A stretch of 64,000 nucleotides of DNA from Micromonospora costi (lineage in GTDB: Bacteria > Actinomycetota > Actinomycetes > Mycobacteriales > Micromonosporaceae), in the NCBI RefSeq assembly GCF_003626655.1, contig NZ_RBAN01000001.1, positions 248,001 through 312,000 on the forward strand, written 5' to 3'. This document shows positions 16,673 through 26,635 of this stretch, piece by piece; the stretch's first letter is position 1; each line of letters begins with the position of its first letter. The translations under genes and the position numbers were made by a program. The notes under the pieces were generated by a model. The model did no database searches and was not told the origin of the DNA. It was given only the letters and a program-made list of their open reading frames with translations.

Positions 16673-19183
16673 GTGCTCTCCGACGTACGCGTGGACCTGC
16701 CGGTGCGCGCGGTGCTCCCCGCGGTGCTCGCGGCGCTGCGCGCCTCGGGCGCCGGCGTCCTCGTGGCGCCACCCGGCACCGGGAAGACGACCCTCGCGCC
16801 GCTGGCGGTCGCCGAGCAGGTCGAGGGTCGCGTGGTGGTCGCCCAGCCCCGGCGGGTGGCAGCCCGGGCGGCGGCACGGCGGATGGCGGAGCTGCTGGGC
16901 GAGCGGGTCGGTGACCGGGTCGGGTACGCGGTCCGCGGCGATCGCCGGGTCGGCCCGGGCACGCGGGTGGAGGTGGTCACCACCGGGCTGCTGGTCCGCC
17001 GCCTACTGCACGATCCTGACCTGCCCGGCACCGGCGCGGTGCTGCTCGACGAGTGCCACGAGCGCCACCTCGACGCCGACCTCGCGCTCGCCTTCGCGGT
17101 GGAGGCCCGCGCCGCGATCCGGCCGGACCTGTGGCTGCTGGCGATGTCGGCCACCCCGGAGGCCGACCGGTTCGCCGCGCTGCTCGGGGGCGCGGACACG
17201 CCGGCCCCGATCGTCCGGGCCGAGTCGGCGCTGCACCCGGTGACCCGGATCTGGGCGCCGCCGCCCCGGCCGGTGGCCCCGCCGGGTGCCGGCCCGGTGG
17301 ACCGGGCCCTGCTCGACCACGTCGCCGCCACCGTCCGCCGCGCGCTGGCCGAACGCGACGGTGACGTGCTCGTCTTCCTGCCCGGCGCCGGCGAGATCGC
17401 GGCCGTGGCCGGGCGGCTCGGCGGTCTGGGGGACGTCGCGCTGCTCACCCTGCACGGGCGCCAGCGGGCCGCCGAGCAGGACGCCGCGCTGCGCCCGGCC
17501 GGACGACGCCGCGTGGTGCTGGCCACCGCCGTGGCCGAGAGCAGCCTCACGGTGCCGGGGGTGCGGGTGGTGGTCGACGCGGGCCTCAGCCGGGTGGCGC
17601 GGCTCGACCTGGCCCGCGGCCTCGGCGCCCTGGTCACGGTGCCGGTGTCGCGGGCGTCCGCGACCCAGCGGGCCGGTCGTGCCGGGCGCGAGGCCCCCGG
17701 GCACGTCTACCGCTGCTGGTCTCCGGCCACCCACGAGCGGCTGCCCGCACAGCCCGAGCCGGAGATCGCCACGGCCGACCTGACCGGCTTCGCCCTGGAC
17801 CTGGCGGCCTGGGGTCGGCCGGACGGCACCGGGCTCGCGCTGCCGGACGCGCCGCCGGGCGCCGCGATGGGGGTCGCCCGGGACACGCTGGCCACCCTGG
17901 GCGCGGTCGACGCGGCCGGCCGGATCACGGAACGCGGCCGGCTGATCGCCGCGGTGGGCGCCCACCCACGGCTGGCCCGGGCACTGCTCGACGGCGCGCC
18001 GCGCGTCGGCGTCGACCGGGCGGCCGAGGTGGTCGCCCTGCTGGCCGAGGACACCGTCGCGGGCCCGGGCGACGACCTCACCGCCGCCTGGCGGAGGCTG
18101 CGCGGGGGCGGCGACGCGCCCGCCACCGCCCGCTGGCGGGCCGAGGTACGCCGGCTGCGCGCGCTGGTGCCCGCCGGCACGGGGACGGGCGCCGGCCGAC
18201 TGCCCGACGACCTCGCCGCCGGGTTGCTGGTCGGTCTCGCGCACCCGGAGCGGCTCGCCCGGGTGCGACGCCCGGGCGGCACGTCGTACCTGATGAGCGG
18301 CGGCACAGCCGCGGAGCTGAGGTCCGGCTCGCCGCTGGCCGGCGTCGAGTGGCTCGCGGTGGCCGTCGCGGACCGCTCCCCCGGCGCGCCGACCGCGCGG
18401 GTCCGGCTCGCCGCCGCGATCGACGAGGCCACCGCGCGGGAGGTCGCCGGGCCGCTGCTGCGCACCGAACGGGAGGTCGGCTGGTCGGGCAGCGACGTGG
18501 TGGCGCGGGAGGTCGTACGCCTCGGCGCCGTGGAGCTGGTCGACCGGCCGCTGGCCCACCCCGACCCGGCGGAGGTCGGCGAGGCGCTGCTCACCGGGCT
18601 GCGCCGTACCGGCCTGGGGATGCTGGAGTGGACCCCGGCCGCGCGTGCCCTGCGGGAACGGCTGGCCTTCTGCCGGTCTGCCCTCGGCGGCGCGTGGCCG
18701 GACGTCGGCGACGAGGCACTGCTCGCGGCGGCGCCGGTCTGGCTCGGGCCGGAGCTGGCCACCGCGCGGCGCCGCGCCGACCTGGCGCGGGTGGACGTGG
18801 CCGCCGCGCTGCGCCGGCTGCTGCCGTGGGCCCAGGCGGCCCGGCTCGACGAGTTGGCACCCGAGCGGCTCACCGTGCCCAGCGGCTCGCGGGTCCGGAT
18901 CGACTACGCCGACCCGGCGTCGCCGGTGCTGCCGGTCAAACTGCAGGAGACCTTCGGGTGGCGGGAGACGCCCCGGCTTGCGGGCGGACGGGTGCCCGTG
19001 CTGCTGCACCTGCTCTCACCGGCGGGCCGCCCGGTCGCGGTCACGGCCGACCTGGACTCCTTCTGGCGGACGGGCTACCCGCAGGTCCGGGCGGAGCTGC
19101 GCGGTCGCTATCCGCGCCATCCCTGGCCGGAGGACCCGACCACGGCCACGCCCACCCGGCACGCCACGCCGCGGCGGCGCTGA
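16673..19183 (+). CDS. hrpB: ATP-dependent helicase HrpB
   Basis: An 836-residue DEAH-box helicase, the usual length for HrpB. It carries Walker A APPGTGKTTLAPLAV, the DECHER variant of motif II (LLDECHERHLDADLAL), motif III MSATPEADRF, motif IV/V elements (VFLPGAGEIAAV, VLATAVAESSLTVPG) and motif VI QRAGRAGR. The C-terminal half holds the helicase-associated and HrpB-specific domains (LTVPSGSRVRIDYADPASPV, VLPVKLQETFGW). Its cellular RNA/DNA target is poorly known. GTG at 16673 is chosen because the family start (DVRVDLPVRAVLPAV) follows directly; the upstream in-frame extension is Arg/Pro-rich. The gene ends 6 bp from the convergent phosphatase stop. Confidence 0.92.
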   Translation: MLSDVRVDLPVRAVLPAVLAALRASGAGVLVAPPGTGKTTLAPLAVAEQVEGRVVVAQPRRVAARAAARRMAELLGERVGDRVGYAVRGDRRVGPGTRVEVVTTGLLVRRLLHDPDLPGTGAVLLDECHERHLDADLALAFAVEARAAIRPDLWLLAMSATPEADRFAALLGGADTPAPIVRAESALHPVTRIWAPPPRPVAPPGAGPVDRALLDHVAATVRRALAERDGDVLVFLPGAGEIAAVAGRLGGLGDVALLTLHGRQRAAEQDAALRPAGRRRVVLATAVAESSLTVPGVRVVVDAGLSRVARLDLARGLGALVTVPVSRASATQRAGRAGREAPGHVYRCWSPATHERLPAQPEPEIATADLTGFALDLAAWGRPDGTGLALPDAPPGAAMGVARDTLATLGAVDAAGRITERGRLIAAVGAHPRLARALLDGAPRVGVDRAAEVVALLAEDTVAGPGDDLTAAWRRLRGGGDAPATARWRAEVRRLRALVPAGTGTGAGRLPDDLAAGLLVGLAHPERLARVRRPGGTSYLMSGGTAAELRSGSPLAGVEWLAVAVADRSPGAPTARVRLAAAIDEATAREVAGPLLRTEREVGWSGSDVVAREVVRLGAVELVDRPLAHPDPAEVGEALLTGLRRTGLGMLEWTPAARALRERLAFCRSALGGAWPDVGDEALLAAAPVWLGPELATARRRADLARVDVAAALRRLLPWAQAARLDELAPERLTVPSGSRVRIDYADPASPVLPVKLQETFGWRETPRLAGGRVPVLLHLLSPAGRPVAVTADLDSFWRTGYPQVRAELRGRYPRHPWPEDPTTATPTRHATPRRR

Positions 19184-19189
19184 CCCCCG

Positions 19190-19915
19190 TCACTCCTCGA
19201 CGACGTCGGCCACGACCACGGTCACGTTGTCCGGGCCGCCCGCCCGCAGGGCCAGGTCGATGAGCTTGCGGGCGCACTCGGCCCGGTCGGGGTGGCCGGC
19301 CAGCACCTCGGCCAGCGTGTCCGGGCGGACCACGTTGGACAGGCCGTCGCTGCACAGCAGCCAGCGGTCCCCCGCCCAGGGCACCATCGTCGCGTACGTC
19401 GGGGAGACCTCGTCGCCCTGGAGGGCCTGGGTCACGACTGCCCGTCGCGGGTGGCTGCTGGCCTGGTCTGGGGTGATGAGGCCCTGGTCGACGAGCATCT
19501 GCACGAAGGTGTCGTCCCGGGTGATCTGCTTGAGCACGCCCTCGCGGTAGAGGTAGGCGCGGGAGTCGCCGATGTGGGCGAGCGCCAGGCAACTGCCGGT
19601 CCGGGCGAAGAGCAGGGCGGTCAGCGTGGTGCCCATGCCCTGCCGCTCCGGGTCCTCGGTGACCGCCTGGCGGATCCGGACGGTGGCCTGCTCGATGCCG
19701 CTCTGCAGCGCGGCCACGAGAGCGTCCTCGGGCGTCTCCACGTCCAGCGGCGCGAAGGCGTCGATGGTGATCGAGCTGGCCAGGTCGCCGGCCGCCATGC
19801 CGCCCATGCCGTCGGCCACGGCGACCAGCCACGTCCCCGCGTGCAGGGCGTCCTGGTTCCCGCTACGGATCAGCCCACGGTCGCTCGTTCCCACGGAACG
19901 CAGCTTCAGGGTCAT
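19190..19915 (-). CDS. PP2C-family serine/threonine phosphatase
   Basis: A 241-residue soluble PPM phosphatase. It carries [11 protein letters not shown] (variant of the RxxNED motif), [13 protein letters not shown] with the metal-binding Asp/Gly residues, [42 protein letters not shown] and [10 protein letters not shown]. All metal ligands appear intact. This short cytosolic type dephosphorylates targets of Hanks-type kinases (PstP-like), but no kinase or FHA gene is nearby. The ATG at 19915 follows a CAGGCT hexamer at 7 nt and no Shine-Dalgarno. Confidence 0.92.
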   Translation of the reverse strand: MTLKLRSVGTSDRGLIRSGNQDALHAGTWLVAVADGMGGMAAGDLASSITIDAFAPLDVETPEDALVAALQSGIEQATVRIRQAVTEDPERQGMGTTLTALLFARTGSCLALAHIGDSRAYLYREGVLKQITRDDTFVQMLVDQGLITPDQASSHPRRAVVTQALQGDEVSPTYATMVPWAGDRWLLCSDGLSNVVRPDTLAEVLAGHPDRAECARKLIDLALRAGGPDNVTVVVADVVEE

Positions 19916-20029
19916 GGGAGGCAGCCTGCCAGGCGAAGGGCGCAGTTGTCTCTAGGAGATCACGCCGGCGCCGCGTGGCGCGGCGAATCTCACTGCGCGA
20001 CGGGGTGCCGAACCATCAAGAGGGATCGA

Positions 20030-20058
20030 TTGACAGGGCCGGCGACCACTGGAAACAT
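20030..20058 (+). promoter_or_regulatory. Promoter of the GH9 cellulase gene
   Basis: A perfect TTGACA -35 at 20030-20035, 17 nt of spacer and a weak AAACAT -10 at 20053-20058. Transcription would begin a few bases before the CebR-like palindrome, placing the operator at roughly +3 to +25. Confidence 0.55.
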
Positions 20059-20067
20059 CAGACCGAC

Positions 20068-20089
20068 GAGCTGGGAGCGCTCCCAGCTC
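20068..20089. promoter_or_regulatory. CebR/CelR operator (cellulose-utilisation palindrome)
   Basis: The 14-bp palindrome TGGGAGCGCTCCCA (20072-20085) is exactly the operator described for the LacI-family cellobiose repressors CebR (Streptomyces) and CelR (Thermobifida). Here it is embedded in a perfect 22-bp inverted repeat. It sits between the promoter and the cellulase start codon, so repression relieved by cellobiose is expected. The repressor gene is not in this window. Confidence 0.92.
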
Positions 20090-20134
20090 AACCCCCACCG
20101 CCACCGGACCGCCACCGTCCCGGAAGGACCGCCC

Positions 20135-22738
20135 GTGACGCCATCCCTACGCCGCCGCACGCTGCTCGCCGCGGTGACCGCCCTCGCCCTCGCCGGTTCC
20201 GGCGCCGGCCCCGCCCACGCCGACCCACCACCGGACGCACCCGAACAGATCGACAACGGCGACTTCAGCGCCGGTGTCGCACCCTGGTTCTCCTACGGCA
20301 CCGGCGCCCTCGGGGTCACCGACGGCCGGCTCTGCGCGGACGTGCCGGGCGGCCTCGCCAACCCGTGGGACGCGGGCATCGGCCAGGACGGCGTCCCGCT
20401 GGTCGCCGGCGCCGAGTACCGACTCGGCTTCGACGTCTCCGCCACGCCCGGCACGCCGGTCACGGCGGTGCTGCAGCTCGGCGCCCCGCCCTACACCGGG
20501 TACGCGAGCGTCACCGTCACCGCGGGCGCCACCGCCCAACGTGTCGAGCGGACGTTCACGGCGCCGGAGAGCAACCCGTCCGCGCAGCTGATCGTCCAGG
20601 TCGGCGGGAGCGACACCGCGCAGACCGTCTGCCTGGACGACGTCTCGCTGCGCGGCGGCGAGCCGCCCGAGCCGTACGAGCCGGACACCGGCCCGCGCGT
20701 ACGGGTGAACCAGGTCGGCTACCTGCCCGGCGGGCCGAAGAACGCGACAGTGGTCACGACGGCGACCGAGCCGGTCGGCTGGCAGCTGCGCTCCGCGGCC
20801 GGCGCGGTGCTGGCCGACGGCACCACCACCCCGCGCGGCGTCGACCCGGCGTCCGGCCAGAACGTCCACACCGTCGACTTCTCCGCGTACCGTACGGCCG
20901 GCACCGGGCTGCGAATCGTCGCCGACGGCGAGACGAGCCACCCGTTCGACATCTCCGGCACGCTCTACGAACGGCTGCGCGCCGACTCCCTCCAGTTCTT
21001 CTACGCCCAGCGCAGCGGCATCGCCATCGACGGCGCGCTGCTCGGCCCCGAGTACGCCCGCCCGGCCGGTCACCTCGGCGTCGCGCCCAACCAGGGCGAC
21101 ACCGACGTGCCCTGCCAGCCGGGCGTCTGCGACCACCGGCTCGACGTGCGCGGCGGCTGGTACGACGCCGGCGACCACGGCAAGTACGTGGTCAACGGCG
21201 GCATCGCCACGTACCAGCTGCTGAACGCCTTCGAGCGGACCCGGACGGCGGCGACCGCGGCCGGCGGCGCCGGACTGGCCGACGGCACCCTGCGGGTGCC
21301 CGAACGCGGCAACGGCGTGCCCGACATCCTCGACGAGGCCCGCTGGGAGCTGGAGTTCCTGCTGCGCATGCAGGTGCCGGCCGGCCAACCCCTCGCCGGC
21401 ATGGCCCACCACAAGATCCACGACCGGAACTGGACCGGGCTGCCGCTCGCGCCGCAGGACGACCCGCAACCGCGCGAGCTGCACCCACCGTCCACCGCCG
21501 CCACCCTCAACCTGGCCGCCGTGGCCGCCCAGTGCGCACGGCTCTACGCCCCGTACGACGCGGCGTTCGCGGCCCGCTGCGGTGCCGCGGCCACGACGGC
21601 GTACGCGGCCGCCAAGGCCAACCCGGCCCGGTACGCGAGCCCGTCGGACAGCACCGGCGGCGGCGCGTACGACGACACGACCGTCACCGACGAGTTCTAC
21701 TGGGCGGCCGTCGAGCTGTGGCTGACCACCGGCGCGCCCGCGTACCTGGCCGACCTGACCGCGTCCCCGCACCACACCGGGCCGGTCTTCGACCCGCGCG
21801 GCTTCGGCTGGCAGGGCGTCGCCGCGCTGGGCCGACTCGATCTGGCCACCGTGCCGAACGCGCTGCCCGCCGCCGAACGCGCCCGCGTCCGCGCCTCGGT
21901 CACCGACGCCGCCGACGGCTACCTCGCCGAACTGGGCCGGCAGGCGTACGGGCTGCCCCTGCCCGGCGACGCGGGCAGCTACGTCTGGGGCGGCAACAGC
22001 AACCTCCTCAACAACGCGGTCGTGCTGGCCACCGCGTTCGACCTGACCGGCGACGTGCGGTACCGCGACGGGGCGGTGCAGTCGATGGACTACCTCCTCG
22101 GCCGCAACGCGCTCAACATCTCGTACGTGACCGGCTGGGGCGAGCACGCGGCGCAGAACCAGCACAGCCGCATCTTCGCCCGGCAGCTCGACCCCGGCCT
22201 GCCGCACCCGCCCGCGGGTTCCCTCGCCGGCGGGGCCAACGCCGCCCTCCAGGACCCGTTCGCCGCGCAACTGCTCGCCGGCTGCGCGCCGATGTTCTGC
22301 TACGTCGACGACATCAACTCGTACTCCACCAACGAGGTGGCGATCAACTGGAACTCGGCCCTCGCGTGGGTCGCCTCGTTCCTCGCCGACCAGGGCGCGG
22401 CCGGGCCCGTGGCCGCGCCGACCTGCGCGGCGACGTACACCCTGCACGGCAGCTGGCCGGGCGGGTTCACCAGCCAGGTGACGATCCGCAACAGCGCGAC
22501 GACGGTCGACGGCTGGACGGCCCGGTTCGCCTTCACAGGCGACCAGCGCGTCGACACCGCCTGGCTGGCAAGGGTGAGCCAGGCCGGCGCCACCGTGACC
22601 GCGCGCAACGAGGCGCACAACGCCCGCATCAAGCCCGGCGACACGGTGACGTTCGGCTTCACCGCGAGCACCGGTGGCGGGGCCAACCCGCCGCCCGGCC
22701 TCGTCACCGTCAACGGCGCGGCCTGTACGTCGGGCTGA
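20135..22738 (+). CDS. Secreted GH9 cellulase with CBM4-like and CBM2 modules
   Basis: An 867-residue secreted endo/exoglucanase. It has a signal peptide of about 29 residues ([20 protein letters not shown], cleavage after AHA), a CBM4/9-like module (about 38-170), an N-terminal Ig-like CelD_N domain ([17 protein letters not shown], about 188-275) and the GH9 (alpha/alpha)6 catalytic domain (about 280-755). The catalytic base region is [17 protein letters not shown]; the C-terminal acid region is [24 protein letters not shown]2-like domain (about 768-867; [26 protein letters not shown]) ends the protein. GTG at 20135 follows GGAAGGA. It is monocistronic, controlled by a CebR box and closed by a long hairpin. 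Confidence 0.95.
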   Translation: MTPSLRRRTLLAAVTALALAGSGAGPAHADPPPDAPEQIDNGDFSAGVAPWFSYGTGALGVTDGRLCADVPGGLANPWDAGIGQDGVPLVAGAEYRLGFDVSATPGTPVTAVLQLGAPPYTGYASVTVTAGATAQRVERTFTAPESNPSAQLIVQVGGSDTAQTVCLDDVSLRGGEPPEPYEPDTGPRVRVNQVGYLPGGPKNATVVTTATEPVGWQLRSAAGAVLADGTTTPRGVDPASGQNVHTVDFSAYRTAGTGLRIVADGETSHPFDISGTLYERLRADSLQFFYAQRSGIAIDGALLGPEYARPAGHLGVAPNQGDTDVPCQPGVCDHRLDVRGGWYDAGDHGKYVVNGGIATYQLLNAFERTRTAATAAGGAGLADGTLRVPERGNGVPDILDEARWELEFLLRMQVPAGQPLAGMAHHKIHDRNWTGLPLAPQDDPQPRELHPPSTAATLNLAAVAAQCARLYAPYDAAFAARCGAAATTAYAAAKANPARYASPSDSTGGGAYDDTTVTDEFYWAAVELWLTTGAPAYLADLTASPHHTGPVFDPRGFGWQGVAALGRLDLATVPNALPAAERARVRASVTDAADGYLAELGRQAYGLPLPGDAGSYVWGGNSNLLNNAVVLATAFDLTGDVRYRDGAVQSMDYLLGRNALNISYVTGWGEHAAQNQHSRIFARQLDPGLPHPPAGSLAGGANAALQDPFAAQLLAGCAPMFCYVDDINSYSTNEVAINWNSALAWVASFLADQGAAGPVAAPTCAATYTLHGSWPGGFTSQVTIRNSATTVDGWTARFAFTGDQRVDTAWLARVSQAGATVTARNEAHNARIKPGDTVTFGFTASTGGGANPPPGLVTVNGAACTSG

Positions 22739-22742
22739 CCGT

Positions 22743-22781
22743 CGCCGCCCCGGCGCGACCCCGCGTCGCGCCGGGGCGGCG
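22743..22781 (+). terminator. Hairpin terminator of the cellulase gene
   Basis: A 17-bp perfect stem (22743-22759 against 22765-22781; core GCCGCCCCGGCGCGAC) with a 5-nt loop, beginning 4 nt after the stop codon. There is no U-tract. Confidence 0.8.
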
Positions 22782-22838
22782 CCCTCGCCCCGCGGTCGTC
22801 GTCCTACCGCCTGGCGGGCCCGCCCTACGGTGACGGAC

Positions 22839-23102
22839 ATGGACGCGTATCTGGGTTTCGCGGGAGGCGCCGTCGCGGTCGCCCTCGTGGTGCTGGCCGT
22901 CGCGCTGTCGCGGCGACGGCGGCGTCGGCCGGAGCCCTCCGGCCGCGACGCCGCCCTCCGGGTCGCCCGGCAGGCCATCCGGCAGAGCCGGCGTGACCAG
23001 CGGCGTCGCGGCCATAAGGGCATCCGGGGCCGGGGGTACGGCGGCGACGACAGCGTGGCGGGCGGCGCCGCCTCCGGCAGCGAGTCCGGCGGCACGCCCT
23101 GA
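22839..23102 (+). CDS. Small single-pass membrane protein with basic tail
   Basis: An 87-residue protein with an N-terminal transmembrane helix (YLGFAGGAVAVALVVLAVAL), a very basic juxtamembrane run (SRRRRRRPEP), a charged helix (ALRVARQAIRQSRRDQRRRG) and a Gly/Ser-rich tail. No family is recognised. A TACGGT hexamer lies 7 nt upstream of the ATG, suggesting a leaderless transcript. Confidence 0.55.
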   Translation: MDAYLGFAGGAVAVALVVLAVALSRRRRRRPEPSGRDAALRVARQAIRQSRRDQRRRGHKGIRGRGYGGDDSVAGGAASGSESGGTP

Positions 23103-23202
23103 CGGTCCGTCGCGGCGGCGGCCGGCGGCCCGCCGGGGGTACCGGCCGTGGCCACGACGAGAAACTGCCTATCGATGATTGTCGCTGTAGCATCATGACG
23201 GG

Positions 23203-23736
23203 ATGACCGAGCCACAAACCCTCACGCTGCGGCCCGGCGGGCCGGCCGACGCGCCCGCGATCCTGCGCCTGCTCGACGACGCCACCGCGTGGCTGGTGGC
23301 CCGGGGCCGGTCCGGCCAGTGGGGCACCGAGCCGGCCTCGGCGGATCCGCGCCGGGTCGCGCAGGCCGACGCGTGGGCCCGCGGCGAAGGGCTCTGGCTC
23401 GCCGTGCTCGGCGACCGGCCGGTCGGCGCGCTGGTCGTCGGCGCGGCCACGCCGTACGTGCCCCCCGCCACCGAGCCGGAGCTGTTCGTGAATCTCCTGG
23501 TCACCGACCGGGCGTACGCCGGGCGGGCGATCGGCGGCCGCCTGCTCGCCCACGCCGCCGAGTTGGCACGTGAGCGCGGCCTGGGCCTGGTCCGGGTCGA
23601 CTGCTACGCCGGCGGCGACGGCGCCCTGGTCCGCTGGTACGAACGCCAGGGCTTCACCCGCACCGAGCCGTTCGTCGTCGAGCGGCCCGGCCGGGAGCCG
23701 TGGCCCGGGCAGGTGCTCGCCCGCCGGCTGTCCTGA
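23203..23736 (+). CDS. GNAT family N-acetyltransferase
   Basis: A 177-residue acetyltransferase. It has an N-terminal LTLRPGGPADAPAILRLLDD strand-helix, a central LFVNLLVTDRAYAGRAIGGRLLAHA acetyl-CoA loop, and C-terminal VRVDCYAGGDGALVRWYERQGF, the typical N/D-x-x-x-x-x-Y-x-x-x-GF end. The substrate is unknown. TAGCAT at 23188-23193 lies 9 nt before the ATG, and the promoter area (TATCGATGATTGTCG) is AT-rich. It is convergent with the ZnF-UBP gene. Confidence 0.85.
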   Translation: MTEPQTLTLRPGGPADAPAILRLLDDATAWLVARGRSGQWGTEPASADPRRVAQADAWARGEGLWLAVLGDRPVGALVVGAATPYVPPATEPELFVNLLVTDRAYAGRAIGGRLLAHAAELARERGLGLVRVDCYAGGDGALVRWYERQGFTRTEPFVVERPGREPWPGQVLARRLS

Positions 23737-23749
23737 CCGGCGGTACCCG

Positions 23750-24007
23750 TCAGCCGATCTCCTCGTCCACGTAGCACCAGCGCCAGGACTCCCCCGGCTG
23801 GATCGAGCGCATCACGGGGTGGCCGGTCTGCTCGAAGTGCACGCTCGCGTGCCGGTACGGGGACGAGTCGCAACAGCCGACGTGTCCGCAGGTGAGGCAC
23901 GAGCGCAGGTGCACCCAGTCGGTGTTGCCGATCGCCACGCAGTCCGGGCACTCGTCTGTCGTGCCGGGTTCGGCCGTACCCGCCTCGGTGAGGTGTCCGC
24001 AGCTCAC
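23750..24007 (-). CDS. UBP-type zinc finger protein
   Basis: An 85-residue ZnF-UBP domain: CGHLTEAG, then ECPDCVAIGNTDWVHLRSCLTCGHVGCCDSS (given here as CPDC, CLTCGHVGCCD) and HASVHFEQTGHPV, with the Cys/His ligands of the cross-brace zinc fold. In eukaryotes the domain binds ubiquitin C-termini; bacterial stand-alone versions are common in actinobacteria with unknown roles. Its ATG overlaps the antiporter stop by 4 bp (ATGA), so it is translationally coupled to that gene. Confidence 0.88.
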   Translation of the reverse strand: MSCGHLTEAGTAEPGTTDECPDCVAIGNTDWVHLRSCLTCGHVGCCDSSPYRHASVHFEQTGHPVMRSIQPGESWRWCYVDEEIG

Positions 24008-25581
24008 CGGTCTCCCTCCCGTCGCAGCAACGATTCCTCCAGGTCCAGGTCACGATAGGCCCGCACCAGCACCTCCTCCGGGATCCGGCCGGTGTCCCGG
24101 GCCACCCGGAACACCTCGCGCTCGGCGTCGATCATCTCCTGCCGCAGCCGCCCGTACGCCTGGGACGGCGTCTCCCGCTCGGTGCCGCCCAGCCGTTCCC
24201 AGGCCAGGTTGGTGCGGTCCTCCACCGCCCGGCGCAGGCGGTCGACCACCGGCGCCGGGGCGCTGTCGGCCAGCTCGTCGAGGCGTTCGCGGGCCGCCCG
24301 GCTGGCCTGCTGCTGCACCCCGGCCGCGGAGAGCGCGTCCTGCACCGGGTCGTCCGGGGGCAGCTTGAGTCGCCGGGCCACCGCCGGCAGGGTGGCGCCC
24401 TGGCCGACGAGGGTGACCACGATGGTCGCGAAGGCCAGCCAGATGAACAGCGCCCGGGGATATTCCGCCCCGCCGGCCACCGTGAGCGGCAGGGCGAGCG
24501 CGGCCGCCAGGGTGACCACCCCGCGCATCCCGGCCCAGCCGATGACGAGCGGGTACTTCGCGGGCTTCCGCTCCCCGTCGCGTCGGCGGACGCGGGGCAC
24601 CAGCCGGGTCAGGTAGGTGACCGGGAACAGCCAGAAGTAGCGGGCCAGGAAGACCGTGCCGAGCACCGCGGCGGTGACCCCCACGACCCGGCCGATCGGC
24701 TCGTCGAGGTCCTGGAGCACGTCCGGGAGCTGGAGGCCGACGAGCAGGAAGACGAGCCCTTCGAGCAGGAAGCGGACCAGCCGCCAGACCGCGCCCACCT
24801 GGAGGCGGGACGCGGCCGACATGAGGACCGGCAGTTTGTGGCCCAGCGCGAGCCCGGTGACCACGACCGCGACCACACCCGAGGCGTGGATCTCCTCCGC
24901 GGCGAAGACCACCGCGAACGGGATGATGAGCGAGAGCGCATTGTCCAGCAGGGGGTCGGTGATCCGCTTGTGGACGAAGCCGAAGACCACCGCCCCGATC
25001 GCGCCGACCAGCACGCCACCGCCGGCGGACCGCAGCACCTCGATGCTCACGTCGGCGACGCCGACCGCCGAACCGACCGCGGCCAGCGAGGCGACCCGGA
25101 GCAGCACCAGCGCGGTGGCGTCGTTGAGCAGGCTCTCCCCTTCGAGGATCGTGACCACCCGGCGGGGCAGCCCGATGCGCCGCGCCACCGCGGTCGCGGC
25201 CACGGCGTCCGGCGGGGCGAGCACCCCGCCCAGCGCCAGGCACACGGCGAAGGGCACCCCGGGCAGCAGCGCGGACAGCACGACACCGACCGCGAGCGCG
25301 GTGAACAGCACCAGCCCGACGGCGAGCAGCAGGATCGGGCGCAGGTTGTGCCGGAACGCCGGCACGGAGGTCTCCAGCGCGGCCACGTAGAGCAGCGGGG
25401 GCAGGATCCCCACCAGCACCAGGTCCGGGTCGAGCCGCACGTGCGGGAAGCCGGGTACGAAGGAGAGCACGAGCCCCACCACGACGAGCACGATGGGTGC
25501 CAGCAGGCCGAGCTTGCGCGCGAGAGCGGCACCCAGCGTCGCGGTCGCCAGGAACACGACGACCTCGAAGAGTCCCTCCAT
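24004..25581 (-). CDS. Na+/H+ antiporter (CPA1/NhaP-type)
   Basis: A 525-residue membrane exchanger with about 12 helices in residues 1-400. It contains LAPPDAVAATAVARRIGLP and LEGESLLNDATALVLL, the paired CPA1 motifs carrying the ion-binding Asp residues, and WAGMRGVVTLAAALALP. A ~120-residue charged cytosolic C-terminus follows (helical, LRRAVEDRTNLAWERL), as in CPA1 regulators of pH. On the minus strand a TAGGCT -10 lies 8 nt before the ATG, suggesting a leaderless message. It is the first gene of a two-gene operon with the ZnF-UBP gene. Confidence 0.92.
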   Translation of the reverse strand: MEGLFEVVVFLATATLGAALARKLGLLAPIVLVVVGLVLSFVPGFPHVRLDPDLVLVGILPPLLYVAALETSVPAFRHNLRPILLLAVGLVLFTALAVGVVLSALLPGVPFAVCLALGGVLAPPDAVAATAVARRIGLPRRVVTILEGESLLNDATALVLLRVASLAAVGSAVGVADVSIEVLRSAGGGVLVGAIGAVVFGFVHKRITDPLLDNALSLIIPFAVVFAAEEIHASGVVAVVVTGLALGHKLPVLMSAASRLQVGAVWRLVRFLLEGLVFLLVGLQLPDVLQDLDEPIGRVVGVTAAVLGTVFLARYFWLFPVTYLTRLVPRVRRRDGERKPAKYPLVIGWAGMRGVVTLAAALALPLTVAGGAEYPRALFIWLAFATIVVTLVGQGATLPAVARRLKLPPDDPVQDALSAAGVQQQASRAARERLDELADSAPAPVVDRLRRAVEDRTNLAWERLGGTERETPSQAYGRLRQEMIDAEREVFRVARDTGRIPEEVLVRAYRDLDLEESLLRREGDR

Positions 25582-25618
25582 GGGCTACGAGCCTAGGCAA
25601 CACCCACCGGGTGGTCGA

Positions 25619-26584
25619 TCATCGGGCGGCCCGGAGCTTGGGCAGCACCTCGGCGCCGAACGTGTCGAGGAAGGCGCGCTGCTCCCGCCCGACGTGGTGC
25701 AGCGCGATCTGGTCGAAGCCGAGCGCCAGGTACTCCTCCAGCCAGCCCACGTGCCGGCCCAGGTCGGCCGAGACGTTCACCACACGGGTCACCCGCTCCA
25801 GCGGGACGTCGGCCGACACCTCGTCGAAGTGGTCGGCGGTCTCCAGGTCCCAGCAGACCGGCGGGGCGAACACGTTGCTGCGCCACTGGTCGTGCGCCAC
25901 CGCCTCTGCCTCGGCCTGGTCGGGCGCCCAGCTGAGGTGCACCTGGAGGTGCAGCGGGCCGCGGCCACCGGCGTCCCGGTAGGCGGCGATCATCCGCCGC
26001 AGGTGGGCGACCGGCGCGTTGACCGTGATCAGGCCGTCCGCCCAGCCGGCGCACCAGCGCGCGGTGGGTACGCTCACCGCCGCCCCGATGAGCGCGGGCG
26101 GGGTGTCGGGGCGGGTCCACAGCCGGGCGCGGTCCACCCGGACCAGGCCGTCGTGGCTGACCTCCTCGCCCGCCAGCAGCGCGCGGATCACGTCGACGCA
26201 CTCCCGCAGCCGGGCTGCCCGGACGTCCTTGCGCGGCCAGCCGTCGCCCGTGATGTGTTCGTTGCTGGCCTCGCCGGTGCCGAGGGCGGCCCAGAACCGG
26301 CCCGGGTACATCGCGGCGAGCGTGCCGATCGCCTGGGCCACGACGGCCGGGTGGTACCGCTGCCCGGGCGCGTTCACCACCCCGAACGGCAACCCGGTCG
26401 CCTGCAGCGCGGCGCCCAGCCACGACCAGGCGAACCCGGAGTGGCCCTGCCGGGCGCTCCACGGGGAGAAGTGGTCCGAGCACATGGCGGCGTCGAAACC
26501 GACCCGTTCGGCGTGCACGACCGCGTCGAGGAGGGCACGGGGGTGGATCTGCTCGTGTGAGGCATGGAAACCGAACACCGTCAT
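25619..26584 (-). CDS. LLM-class oxidoreductase (TIGR03885-like)
   Basis: A 321-residue TIM-barrel protein of the luciferase-like monooxygenase/F420-reductase superfamily, resembling the TIGR03885 group. Visible are FGFHASHEQIHPRALLDAV at the N-terminus, CSDHFSPWSARQGHSGFAWSW, the conserved YPGRFWAALGTGEASNEHI and RLRECVDVIRALL. Whether FMN or F420 is the cofactor cannot be settled by reading; F420 is likely in this phylum. It has no operon partner. Confidence 0.88.
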   Translation of the reverse strand: MTVFGFHASHEQIHPRALLDAVVHAERVGFDAAMCSDHFSPWSARQGHSGFAWSWLGAALQATGLPFGVVNAPGQRYHPAVVAQAIGTLAAMYPGRFWAALGTGEASNEHITGDGWPRKDVRAARLRECVDVIRALLAGEEVSHDGLVRVDRARLWTRPDTPPALIGAAVSVPTARWCAGWADGLITVNAPVAHLRRMIAAYRDAGGRGPLHLQVHLSWAPDQAEAEAVAHDQWRSNVFAPPVCWDLETADHFDEVSADVPLERVTRVVNVSADLGRHVGWLEEYLALGFDQIALHHVGREQRAFLDTFGAEVLPKLRAAR

Positions 26585-26635
26585 GGGTGCGTTCCCTACC
26601 CACGACGGTGTCCGGCTAAAGCGGGCGGGGGCGCG

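Noticed and set aside
20147..23215. A 1,022-codon minus-strand open frame across the cellulase gene
   Set aside because: It is the antisense shadow of a gene with full GH9/CBM motifs, signal peptide, operator and terminator. No ribosome binding site or domain supports it.
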